A stretch of 64,000 nucleotides of DNA, taken from the NCBI GenBank assembly GCA_963750255.1, contig CAVVPZ010000006.1, forward strand, positions 806,001-870,000, read 5' to 3'. Numbering within the stretch: the first letter of the stretch is position 1; each line of letters begins with the position of its first letter. The stretch is from DATLED01 sp963750255 (GTDB lineage Bacteria > Actinomycetota > Acidimicrobiia > Acidimicrobiales > CADCTF01). The translations under genes were made by a program, and so were the position numbers. The notes beneath the pieces were generated by a model. The model ran no database searches. It worked only from the letters and a program-made list of their open reading frames with translations, and had not been told where the DNA came from. Of the stretch, positions 1 to 7,180 are shown in pieces.

Positions 1-102
1 TGCCGTCGGCATCGGCGGGTTCGGCGTGGACGTCGGCGGCGAATGGGCCCATTCGGCTCTGTCTACCCGACGTCCGGCCCAGGCGTTGTCCCAGGGCACT
101 TC

Positions 103-108
103 TACCAT
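103..108 (+). promoter_or_regulatory. leaderless -10 box before the DUF2786 gene
   Basis: TACCAT lies 6 bases upstream of the ATG at 115. This TAnnnT-N6-start spacing puts the transcription start at or next to the start codon, and it recurs at many genes in this window. It favours the 115 start over the in-frame codon at 43. Confidence 0.5.
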
Positions 109-114
109 CGGCCC

Positions 115-1419
115 ATGGGCAAGAAGAGCCGCCGCCACCGCAGCGACAATCGAGGAGGGCAGGACGGGCAGGGCGACCGGGGCGGGCACGTCCAGTACGC
201 GGAGGGCGTGGCCTTGGTGGCCGAGGCCATCCTCCGAGGTCGCGAGATCATCGCCGATCAGATCAGCGATGCCCTGACCCCGATGTGGGATGCCGGGGTG
301 GCCGACGCCGCCTCCGACGCGCTGCGCACCGCCACGGTCGCGGCGTGGGAGCACGGGTGGCAACCGGCTGACCTCGTGCACGCCGTCGGCCGCAAGCTCA
401 CCGCCCCCGACCGTCGGTTGCTCATCGCGGTGGCCGTTGCCGACGCCGGCGAGTGGCGCCAGCACCCCACCCCGGATCCGGCCTGGCTCGACCAAGTCGA
501 CGAACTCGAGGGCGAGCTCTCGACCGGCCCGCCGACAGGTGCTGTCGGTTCAGGCGGCGTGGTCGGATCGTGGGCAAGGATGGAGCGGGTCGTCGCTCCC
601 GAGGCTTTGCGCCGGGCCGCCACGCTGCTCGGCGTGCTCTGGGGCCTCCCGCGGTTGCCACCCATCGGCGACCCACCCTCGGCGTGGGGGCGTGCGCGGC
701 CCCGCCCGCAAACGGCGCCGGCGCCGGCGGGGATCGACGAGCGCATGCTCAACCGGGTGCGGGCCCTGCTGTCCAAGGCCGAGTCGACCGAGTTCGCCCC
801 CGAGGCCGAGGCACTCACCGCGAAGGCCCAGGAGCTCATGGCCCGCTATTCGATCGATCAGGCGTTGGTGGCCGCGGCCGGCTCTGGCCCCGGAGTCGGC
901 GAAGCGCCCCGGAGCCGCCGGGTCCTCATCCACGACCCCTACGCCAAGGGCAAGTCGTACCTTCTCGCCGAGGTGGCGGGGGCGAACCGGTGTGAAGCCG
1001 TGTGGTCGAAGGACGCTGGGTTCTCGAGCGTTTTCGGCTTCTCCACCGATCTCGCCGTGACCGACATCCTCTACACGTCGCTGGTCAGTCAGTGCAGCTC
1101 GGCCATGGTGACGGCCAGCAAGGACATCGTCCAACCCCGGCGGTTCCGCGAGTCGTTCGTGCTCTCGTTCGCCATCCATATCGGCAAACGTCTGGCCGCG
1201 GCGACGGCGGCCACCGTCGCCGAGGCCGCCGCCGAGCTCGGCGACTCGCTGTTGCCTGTCTTGGCCGCCCGCACCGACCAGGTCGAGGCCGCCCGCGACG
1301 AGGCCTTCCCTTCGCTTCGCGCCAACCGCATCCGGGTGACCGACGGTCGGGGCTGGGCCGCCGGGCAAGCCGCCGCGGAGCTCGCCCACCTCGAGGCCGG
1401 CAAAGCCGTCGAGGGCTGA
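115..1419 (+). CDS. DUF2786 domain protein of unknown function
   Basis: A 434-residue protein. A DUF2786 segment is visible at about residues 206-250 (IDERMLNRVRALLSKAEST, then a helix ending QELMARYSIDQ), followed by a C-terminal alpha/beta region like those that usually accompany DUF2786 in actinobacteria and phages. The N-terminus is strongly basic and Gly/Arg-rich. The biochemical role of the family is not established, though some members occur near nucleic-acid-handling genes. An in-frame start exists at 43, but the ATG at 115 follows a TACCAT box by 6 bases and opens with a typical basic MGKKSRRHR. The gene converges on the fluoride channel gene with a 10-base gap. Family assignment is good; function is unknown. 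Confidence 0.8.
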   Translation: MGKKSRRHRSDNRGGQDGQGDRGGHVQYAEGVALVAEAILRGREIIADQISDALTPMWDAGVADAASDALRTATVAAWEHGWQPADLVHAVGRKLTAPDRRLLIAVAVADAGEWRQHPTPDPAWLDQVDELEGELSTGPPTGAVGSGGVVGSWARMERVVAPEALRRAATLLGVLWGLPRLPPIGDPPSAWGRARPRPQTAPAPAGIDERMLNRVRALLSKAESTEFAPEAEALTAKAQELMARYSIDQALVAAAGSGPGVGEAPRSRRVLIHDPYAKGKSYLLAEVAGANRCEAVWSKDAGFSSVFGFSTDLAVTDILYTSLVSQCSSAMVTASKDIVQPRRFRESFVLSFAIHIGKRLAAATAATVAEAAAELGDSLLPVLAARTDQVEAARDEAFPSLRANRIRVTDGRGWAAGQAAAELAHLEAGKAVEG

Positions 1420-1429
1420 CCGCTGAAGG

Positions 1430-1795
1430 TCAGACGAGGCTGCGGCCAGCGGCGTACCCACCGGCGGCGAGGGCCAGACCTCCGAGGACCGACACGACCA
1501 CGTATGCCGCCGCCGAGCGGGCTTGTCCAGCGCGGACGAGCGCTCCGGCCTCGACGCTGAAGGTGGAGAAGGTGGTGAAGGCACCGAGGAAGCCGACGCC
1601 GATGCCGAGGCGTAGCTCCTCCGACCAGCGGCCGGGGGCGATGGCCACCACCAGGCCGAGGACAAGGGATCCAGCAAGGTTGATGGCCAGCGTCGCCCAC
1701 GGGAAGCCGCCCTCGGGTCGGGGGAGGGCAGCCGAGATCGCGTAGCGGCTGAGCGCGCCGGTGGCGCCGGCGACGGCGACGAAGAGGGCTCGCAC
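1430..1795 (-). CDS. fluC: fluoride-specific ion channel FluC/CrcB
   Basis: A 121-residue, four-helix membrane protein of the Fluc (CrcB) family, which exports toxic fluoride down its electrochemical gradient as an antiparallel dimer. Diagnostic motifs are GALSRY near the N-terminus, the PWATLAINLAGSLVLG helix with the conserved Asn, and GFLGAFTTFSTFSVE containing the central Na+-site and phenylalanine-box region. Length is normal for the family. The start is GTG at 1795. It is divergent from the YceI gene. A crcB-type fluoride riboswitch was sought in the 111-base gap and not recognised. Many actinobacteria carry two adjacent fluC genes; only one is seen here. Confidence 0.92.
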   Translation of the reverse strand: MRALFVAVAGATGALSRYAISAALPRPEGGFPWATLAINLAGSLVLGLVVAIAPGRWSEELRLGIGVGFLGAFTTFSTFSVEAGALVRAGQARSAAAYVVVSVLGGLALAAGGYAAGRSLV

Positions 1796-1829
1796 GGCCT
1801 CAGCTTGGCCGCATGGCCACCGGAAAATG

Positions 1830-1847
1830 TTGTTGCATCGGGAACAA
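1830..1847. promoter_or_regulatory. possible operator: small inverted repeat in fluC-yceI gap
   Basis: The 111-base divergent gap between fluC and the yceI-like gene is locally AT-richer than its surroundings. It holds TTGTT (1830-1834) and AACAA (1843-1847) separated by 8 bases, the shape of a dimeric repressor site. No regulator can be named; this is weak evidence from symmetry alone. Confidence 0.25.
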
Positions 1848-1906
1848 TCTCCGCCGGATGCCGTTGGGAGAGATAGTTCGCTCTACAACAATCCCTTGGA
1901 GGCGCA

Positions 1907-2482
1907 GTGCGCACGAGCACCACGACCGATTTCCCCAGCACCGTTCCCGGCTACGTGGCCGGTCGATTCACCATCGATCCCGTCCACACGGACGTGTCGT
2001 TCACCGTCCGCCACATGATGGTCTCGAAGGTCCGGGGCAAGTTCCACGGCGTCGCCGGCACCATCGTCCTTGCTGACGACCCGCTCGGCTCCTCGGTTTC
2101 GGCCGACGTCGACCTGGCCACGATCGACACGGGAAACCCCCAGCGCGACGACCACATCCGCTCGGCGGACTTCTTCGACGTCGCCGAGCACGGGATCCTC
2201 ACCTTCCGTTCGACCGCCGTTCGACCCGATGGCGACAACTACGTCCTCACCGGCGACCTCTCACTGCACGGTCAGACCCGGTCGGTCGATCTAGACCTCG
2301 AGGTCAACGGGTTCACCAAGGATCCCTACGGGGGCACGCGGGCCGGGTTCACGGCGTCGGGTGTGATCAACCGTAAGGACTTCGGAATCACGATCGACAT
2401 GCCGATGGACGGAGGCGGCGCCGTCATCGGCGACAAGATCCAGGTGCTGCTCGAGATCGAAGCCATCCTCGACACCGAATAG
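1907..2482 (+). CDS. YceI family lipid-binding protein
   Basis: A 191-residue single-domain YceI protein (lipocalin-like beta barrel that binds long isoprenoid or amide lipids). Motifs include the N-terminal GRFTIDPVHTDVSFTVRHM, the central DDHIRSADFFDV with the following HGILTFRST, and the C-terminal NRKDFGI. There is no signal peptide, so it is probably cytoplasmic, unlike E. coli YceI. The GTG start at 1907 has a GGAGG-like ribosome site five bases upstream. It is transcribed divergently from fluC. In other bacteria YceI genes respond to pH or oxidant stress; nothing here shows which signal applies. Confidence 0.9.
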   Translation: MRTSTTTDFPSTVPGYVAGRFTIDPVHTDVSFTVRHMMVSKVRGKFHGVAGTIVLADDPLGSSVSADVDLATIDTGNPQRDDHIRSADFFDVAEHGILTFRSTAVRPDGDNYVLTGDLSLHGQTRSVDLDLEVNGFTKDPYGGTRAGFTASGVINRKDFGITIDMPMDGGGAVIGDKIQVLLEIEAILDTE

Positions 2483-2534
2483 GACATTCCGCTCCCGACC
2501 TCGCGTCCTGCCTCCGATGGTGGGACAATCACCA

Positions 2535-2564
2535 CAGCCCCGGCGCCGAACGGCTCCGGGGCTG
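2535..2564 (+). terminator. hairpin after the YceI gene
   Basis: CAGCCCCGG (2535-2543) and CCGGGGCTG (2556-2564) form a perfect 9-bp stem with a 12-base loop, 52 bases after the YceI stop. There is no U-tract, so it may be a weak terminator or an RNA structure in the leader of the next gene, whose start is 20 bases downstream. Confidence 0.4.
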
Positions 2565-2584
2565 CGGTCGGGAAGGGGAGAACC

Positions 2585-3751
2585 TTGACCATCCTCGAGG
2601 AGGCCACACGGAACGCCGATGCCTCGGTGCCCGTCGACCTGTCGCCGCAGCCGATCGTCGGGGCGACGAGCAGTTGGCTCACGGTCGCCGGGTCGTGCGC
2701 ACTCGGCGCCGGGGCCATCCACGCCGCCGCCATCGGCGTGCACGCCGAGCACCGCCCGGCCGCACTGCTCTTCCTCCTCGTCGCTGCGGTACAGCTCGGC
2801 CTCGGCGCAGCCGCCCTCCTTCGCCCGAATCGATTCGTGGCCGTCGGCCTCGCAGTTGCCGGTGTCGGCGCAGTGGCGGGATGGGTCGTGGCCAAGTCGA
2901 TCGGCATTCCGTTCGTCGCCGGCCTCGATGTCGCCGAACCCGTCCAGGCTGCCGATGCGCTGGCCGCCGGATTGGCGGCCGCGTCGGTGATCGTCGGCCT
3001 CCTGGCCCTGACTGAGGGCCGCGAGGCGGCCGCCGGAGGGCCTTCGGTCGCATTTGCGTTCGTCGGTGTCGGCGCACTGACGGTCGGCGGCATGTTCGGC
3101 GCCGGCACCCACGTCCATTCCCGCGACCACGGCGGGGAGACCGTCGTCGCCTCGGCTGTCGCTCCCGTGCCCTACGACCCGGCCATGCCCATCGATCTGG
3201 GAGGCGTCGACGGTGTCACCCCCCAGCAGCAAGCCCGAGCGGAGAATCTCGTGGCCGACACGATCCTGCGACTCCCGCGCTGGAGCGACCCGGCCGTCGC
3301 CGAGGCCGCAGGCTTCAAGTCGATCGGCGATGCCGGCACCGGCCACGAACACTTCCTCAACGCCGCCTTCATGAACGACGACGCGATGCTCGATCCCGAA
3401 CGCCCCGAGTCTCTGGTGTACGACACGTCGACCGGAGGACGCCGGCTGGTGGCGGCGATGTACATGACCAAGCCAGGTCTGCCACTCGACCAGGTTCCCG
3501 ACATCGGCGGGAAGCTCACGCAGTGGCACATCCACGACAACCTCTGTTACAACGCCGCCGGCCGCGTCGCTGGGCTCACCGATGCCGCCGGGAACTGCCG
3601 GCCGGGACTGGTCAAGCCCGTCCCCACGCCGATGATCCACGTCTGGATCGAATCCAACCCGTGTGGACCGTTCGCTGCGCTCGAAGGCGTGGGAGCGGGA
3701 CAGATCGCTGCGGGCGAGACCCGGCTCTGCGACCACGTGCACGGCGCCTGA
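2585..3751 (+). CDS. membrane protein with conserved extracytoplasmic domain, function unknown
   Basis: A 388-residue protein. Residues about 30-160 contain a run of four to five hydrophobic helices. After about residue 180 a hydrophilic domain follows, rich in His and acidic residues with motifs GTGHEHFLN, LTQWHIHDNLCYN, HVWIESNPCGPF and a final LCDHVHGA. The paired Cys and clustered His suggest a metal- or disulfide-containing extracytoplasmic domain, but this is inference. The start is TTG at 2585 with a purine-rich ribosome site (GGGGAGAA). I do not recognise a named family; similar architectures occur in actinobacterial genomes as hypothetical proteins. Confidence 0.75.
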   Translation: MTILEEATRNADASVPVDLSPQPIVGATSSWLTVAGSCALGAGAIHAAAIGVHAEHRPAALLFLLVAAVQLGLGAAALLRPNRFVAVGLAVAGVGAVAGWVVAKSIGIPFVAGLDVAEPVQAADALAAGLAAASVIVGLLALTEGREAAAGGPSVAFAFVGVGALTVGGMFGAGTHVHSRDHGGETVVASAVAPVPYDPAMPIDLGGVDGVTPQQQARAENLVADTILRLPRWSDPAVAEAAGFKSIGDAGTGHEHFLNAAFMNDDAMLDPERPESLVYDTSTGGRRLVAAMYMTKPGLPLDQVPDIGGKLTQWHIHDNLCYNAAGRVAGLTDAAGNCRPGLVKPVPTPMIHVWIESNPCGPFAALEGVGAGQIAAGETRLCDHVHGA

Positions 3752-3783
3752 CGCCGAGAGCGCGTTCCCGAGCGGCGCTCCCG

Positions 3784-3789
3784 TAGCGT
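3784..3789 (+). promoter_or_regulatory. leaderless -10 box before the FKBP gene
   Basis: TAGCGT lies 7 bases before the GTG at 3797. This favours 3797 over the overlapping GTG at 3788 as the translation start. Confidence 0.5.
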
Positions 3790-3796
3790 GTCGGGG

Positions 3797-4171
3797 GTGG
3801 AGACGACCAAGCCCGAAGTGACCATTCCCGAAGGACCGCCGCCGACCGACCTCGTCGTGGAGGAGATCGTCGTCGGCGACGGGCCCGTTGCCTCGGCCGG
3901 CGCAACCGTCGACGTGCACTACGTCGGCGTGTCATTCGGCAACGGCCGTCAGTTCGACGCGTCGTGGGACCGGGGCGAGGTGTTCTCGTTCGGTCTGGGG
4001 CAGGGACAAGTGATCTCCGGCTGGGACCAAGGCGTCGCCGGCATGAAGGTTGGCGGTCGTCGCCGCCTCACGATTCCCCCGGCCATGGCATACGGAAGCC
4101 GCGGCGCCGGTGGTCTCATCGGCCCCGACGAGACGCTGGTCTTCGTCGTCGATCTCCTCGCCGTTCACTGA
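3797..4171 (+). CDS. FKBP-type peptidyl-prolyl cis-trans isomerase
   Basis: A 124-residue single-domain FKBP that catalyses proline cis-trans isomerisation during protein folding. The FK506-binding core is complete: VDVHYVGVSF, FDASWDRGEVFSFGLG, VISGWDQGVAGMKVGGRRRL, IPPAMAYGSRGAGG and the final LVFVVDLLAV. No signal peptide is present, so it should act in the cytoplasm. GTG 3797 is preferred because of the TAGCGT box 7 bases upstream; GTG 3788 is the alternative. Its stop overlaps the likely CTG start of the next gene (CTGA), suggesting translational coupling. Confidence 0.9.
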   Translation: METTKPEVTIPEGPPPTDLVVEEIVVGDGPVASAGATVDVHYVGVSFGNGRQFDASWDRGEVFSFGLGQGQVISGWDQGVAGMKVGGRRRLTIPPAMAYGSRGAGGLIGPDETLVFVVDLLAVH

Positions 4172-5927
4172 AACGCCGCCCTGCGCTCTTCGTCACCCTC
4201 GCGGCCGTTGCTGGCCTCGTGGGTTCGGTGGTCCCGGCCGCGACCCACCGCGCTCCCGTTCGCGTCGGCCGAGGCATCCGCCCGGGTGTTGCCCTTCGGG
4301 TCTGCCCCGGCGTTCTCGGGGCCCGCGCCCGACGACATCGCCGCCGCGGGCACGACCCCGACGGGCCGCGGGTTTCTGCTGGCCACGTCGTCGGGTGCCG
4401 TCTCGACCTATGGCGACGCGGTCCACGCCGGTGAGCTCCGGGGCCGACTCAATGCGCCCGTACTCGACCTCGCCACCACCCCGACAGGCCGCGGCTACTG
4501 GTTGGTCGCTCGCGATGGCGGCGTGTTCACGTTCGGCGACGCCGCGTTTTTCGGTTCGACGGGCGGGATGCCGTTGAACGAGCCGATTGTGGGGTTGGCG
4601 TCGTCGCCGTCGGGTCGCGGGTATTGGTTGGTCGCTCGTGATGGCGGCGTGTTCACGTTCGGCGACGCGGCGTTTTTCGGTTCGACGGGCGGGATGCGGT
4701 TGAACGAGCCGATTGTGGGGTTGGCGTCGTCGCCGTCGGGTCGCGGGTATTGGTTGGTCGCTCGTGATGGCGGCGTGTTCACGTTCGGCGACGCCGCGTT
4801 TTTCGGTTCGGCGGGCGGGATGCGGTTGAACGAGCCGATTGTGGGGTTGGCGTCGTCGCCGTCGGGTCGCGGGTATTGGTTGGTCGCTCGTGATGGCGGC
4901 GTGTTCACGTTCGGCGACGCCGCGTTTTCGGGTTCGGCCGCCGGACGTCTGCCCGCCGGCACGTCGGCCATCGGCATCACGCCGACACCTGATGGCCGCG
5001 GCTATTGGATCGCCGCCGGTGGCCGCAAGGTCCGGCTGGCGGCGGTGGGCGACGTCCACGGCGAACGCCAGATCGGAGAAGCATTGCGCCGGGGAGAAAA
5101 TCCGCTCTCCGAGGTGAACAGCGCGCTGAGCGCTCCCGACGTCGCCATGGTCAATCTCGAGACGCCGGTCGGAGGGCCGGGATCGCCTCAATCCAAGGAG
5201 TTCGTCTTCCTCGCCCCGCCCGAGTTGCTCACTGCCCTCAAAGACGCAGGCGTCGACGTGGTCAACCTGGCCAACAACCACACGCTCGATCATGGGCAGG
5301 GCACGCTGCTCGAGACGCTGCGACGAGCCCGGGAGGCCGGCCTGGTCACGGTCGGGGCCGGTCGCGACGCCGACCGAGGCCTACCGACCCGGCTATGTCG
5401 ACGTCCGCGGCCTCCGGGTAGGGATCGTCGGCTTGTCGCGGGTCGTGCCCGGTGGGTGGGCCGCCGGCCCCGGTCGTCCCGGCGTGGCCAGCGGGTTCGA
5501 CGAGAGGGCTTCGCTCGCCGCCGTCCGCGAAGCGGCAGCGTCGGCCGACGTCGTGGTCGTCATGATCCACTGGGGCATCGAACTCGACCGCTGCCCCGGC
5601 GCCGACATCGTCCGCTTCGCCGCCGCGTTGCACGACGCCGGCGCCGATGTGGTGGCAGGCCACCATCCCCATGTGCTCCAGGGCATCGACGCCAGTCGCG
5701 ACCGCGTCACGGCCTACAGCCTCGGCAACTTCGTCTGGTACCACGACCGGTCGCCGAGCAGCACGACCGGGATCCTCGACGTCACCGTCGAGCCGGGGGT
5801 CGGCGTGTCCACGGGGTTCCAGCCCGCCCGGATCGGCCCCGACGGCCGTCCCCGCCTCCTCGCGGGGTCCGAGGCCGAGGCCGTCCGGGCCTCCGTCGAC
5901 GGAGGCCCATCGGGCTGTTCCCGATAG
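4168..5927 (+). CDS. secreted repeat protein with CapA-like metallophosphoesterase domain (two apparent frameshifts)
   Basis: Reading across two +1 shifts gives about 585 residues. Frame 1 from CTG 4168 encodes a convincing signal peptide (KRRPALFVTLAAVAGLVGS). Near 4244-4246 (GACCCACC) one extra C moves the frame, and frame 2 then encodes four 42-residue repeats of the type GRGYWLVARDGGVFTFGDAA, followed by a CapA/PgsA-type domain (VGDVHGER, VNLETPV, VVNLANNHTLDHG). A second extra C at 5374-5375 moves to frame 3, which completes the domain (MIHWGIEL, VVAGHHPHVLQG, YSLGNFVW). CapA-family domains act in poly-glutamate or capsule processing; the role here is unknown. Canonical-start annotation would begin at TTG 4208 and stop early. 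Both shifts remove cleanly with one base each, so sequence error is likely. Confidence 0.75.
4487..4990 (+). repeat. 126-bp tandem repeat, four near-identical units
   Basis: Units begin at 4487, 4613, 4739 and 4865 and encode a 42-residue module (GRGYWLVARDGGVFTFG, ending IVGLASSPS). Units 2 to 4 are almost identical at the DNA level, including third codon positions, indicating recent homogenisation or expansion. The codon usage inside the repeats (for example GGTCGCGGGTATTGG) is less GC3-biased than in neighbouring genes. Confidence 0.92.
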
Positions 5928-5975
5928 CTGCAAAATCGTTCACACGCCCGGGACGCGCTCTGTCAGCCTGAGCGA

Positions 5976-6596
5976 GTGACCGATCCGAAGTCCCCGTTGC
6001 CCGTCGACCGGACTGCGCTGCGCCGGCGGCGCGAGCGTGGCGTCGACGACCGGTCCGCCCTGGACGCCATCCTCGACGAGGCCCTCGTCGCGCACGTCGG
6101 ATTCGTCGCCGACCATGGACCGGTCGTCCTCCCGATGGCCTTCGCCCGCGTCGCCGACGTCGTCTACCTCCACGGCGCCACCGGCAACGCCATGTTGCGC
6201 AACGTCGCCGACGGCGGACCGGTGTGCGTCACTGTCACGTTGATCGACGGCGTCGTCCTCGCCCGATCGGCGTTCCACCATTCGATGAACTACCGCTGTG
6301 CCGTCATCCTCGGCCAGGTGCGAACAGTCACCGACCCGGACGAGGTCCGGTGTGCTTCCGACGCCCTCGTCGACCACGTCGCCCCCGGCCGGAGTGCCGA
6401 GGCCCGCCCGCCCACGCCCGAGGAGATCCGGTCCACCCTCGTCGTGGCCCTCGATCTCGACGAGTGGTCGGTCAAGGTGCGGTCCGGCCCGCCGGTCGAC
6501 GACGCCGACGACTTGGCGCTCCCGGTGTGGGCCGGAGTCGTGCCGCTGTCCCTCGAGCGGGGCCAACCCATCGCCGACAGCGTCGTGGGCGCATGA
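5976..6596 (+). CDS. pyridoxamine 5'-phosphate oxidase-like flavin-binding protein
   Basis: A 206-residue split-barrel protein of the Pyridox_ox_2 type, which binds FMN or a related flavin such as F420 and is usually annotated as a nucleotide-binding protein. Features include VAHVGFVADHGPVVLPMAF, VVYLHGATGNAML, VTVTLIDGVVLARSAFHHSMNYR and IVGQV-like IILGQV segments in family order. Substrate cannot be told from sequence. The start is GTG 5976, with CAGCCT (near TAnnnT) 6 bases upstream, consistent with a leaderless transcript. It stands alone, followed by a tRNA gene on the opposite strand. Confidence 0.88.
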   Translation: MTDPKSPLPVDRTALRRRRERGVDDRSALDAILDEALVAHVGFVADHGPVVLPMAFARVADVVYLHGATGNAMLRNVADGGPVCVTVTLIDGVVLARSAFHHSMNYRCAVILGQVRTVTDPDEVRCASDALVDHVAPGRSAEARPPTPEEIRSTLVVALDLDEWSVKVRSGPPVDDADDLALPVWAGVVPLSLERGQPIADSVVGA

Positions 6597-6660
6597 GCGG
6601 GGCTGAGCGCCACCCTCGTCCGCCCGAAGGGGCAGCGGCAGAGGGGTTTCGATACGCGAG

Positions 6661-6732
6661 CGCCCTCGGGGCGACTCGAACGCCCGCACACGGCTCCGGA
6701 GGCCGATGCTCTATCCGCTGAGCTACGAGGGC
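6661..6732 (-). tRNA. tRNA-Arg (anticodon CCG)
   Basis: Read on the minus strand from 6732 the sequence folds as a complete 72-base cloverleaf. The acceptor arm GCCCTCG pairs with CGAGGGC, the D-stem GCTC pairs with GAGC, and the anticodon loop is CTCCGGA with CCG at 6699-6697. The T-arm is GGGCG-TTCGAGT-CGCCC and the discriminator is G. The outermost anticodon-stem pair is a U-U mismatch. CCA is not encoded. It decodes CGG, a frequent Arg codon at this GC content. Confidence 0.93.
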
Positions 6733-6747
6733 GTAGCCGACGGCGGC

Positions 6748-6778
6748 ATCCTAGTTCGACCCTGGATGGGCCGGTCAC
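6748..6778 (-). promoter_or_regulatory. putative promoter of tRNA-Arg
   Basis: On the minus strand GTGACC (6778-6773), a 19-base spacer and TAGGAT (6753-6748) sit 15 bases before the tRNA 5' end. The -10 is good; the -35 is weak and the spacer long. It is back-to-back with the response-regulator promoter. Confidence 0.35.
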
Positions 6779-6781
6779 GCC

Positions 6782-6787
6782 TACGAT
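6782..6787 (+). promoter_or_regulatory. leaderless -10 box before response regulator
   Basis: TACGAT ends 6 bases before GTG 6794, with no ribosome-binding site. This is the recurrent TAnnnT-N6-start arrangement. Confidence 0.5.
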
Positions 6788-6793
6788 GACCCC

Positions 6794-7180
6794 GTGCCCG
6801 ACGCCAATGTGCTGCTGGTCGACGACGACCCCGTGATCCTGAAGCTGCTGCAGGTCAACTTCGAAATGGAAGGTTTCCACGTCTCGACCGCCCAGGATGG
6901 CGTCGAAGGGCTCGAAAAGGCTCGCGCCGAGCGGCCCGACATCGTGCTGCTCGACATCATGATGCCGAGGATGGACGGCCTCGAGGTCACCAAGGCGCTC
7001 AAGGGCGACCCCGAGACGAGCGGCATCCCGATCATCTTGTTGTCGGCCAAGGCCCAGGCCGCCGACATCCAGGCCGGCAAGGAAACCGGCGCCGACGACT
7101 ACATGACCAAGCCGTTCGACCCGCTTGAGCTCTTGGAGCGGGTCAACCAACTCCTCGAGGACGGCGGTCGGGAGTACTGA
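6794..7180 (+). CDS. single-domain response regulator (CheY-like receiver)
   Basis: A 128-residue stand-alone receiver domain with no output domain. The acidic pocket DDD is at residues 10-12 (VLLVDDDPVIL). The phosphorylatable Asp is in IVLLDIMMPRMDG, the conserved Thr/Ser position is Ser in IILLSAKA, and the Lys is in DYMTKPFDPLELLERV. It should relay phosphoryl groups by protein contact rather than bind DNA itself. No sensor kinase is adjacent, so the partner is elsewhere. The stop overlaps the likely CTG start of the following methyltransferase. Confidence 0.92.
   Translation: MPDANVLLVDDDPVILKLLQVNFEMEGFHVSTAQDGVEGLEKARAERPDIVLLDIMMPRMDGLEVTKALKGDPETSGIPIILLSAKAQAADIQAGKETGADDYMTKPFDPLELLERVNQLLEDGGREY

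Noticed and set aside
1..114. Gene fragment at the left edge
   Set aside because: Open frames exist on several strands but none shows a family motif; too short to call.
1796..1906. Fluoride riboswitch in front of fluC
   Set aside because: The conserved crcB-motif core could not be matched on the minus strand in this gap.
4487..4990. CRISPR-like array
   Set aside because: The 126-bp units are contiguous, in frame and encode a repeated protein module; there are no unique spacers.
6597..6660. Second tRNA or small RNA next to tRNA-Arg
   Set aside because: No cloverleaf or strong hairpin could be formed; the stretch seems to be ordinary spacer.
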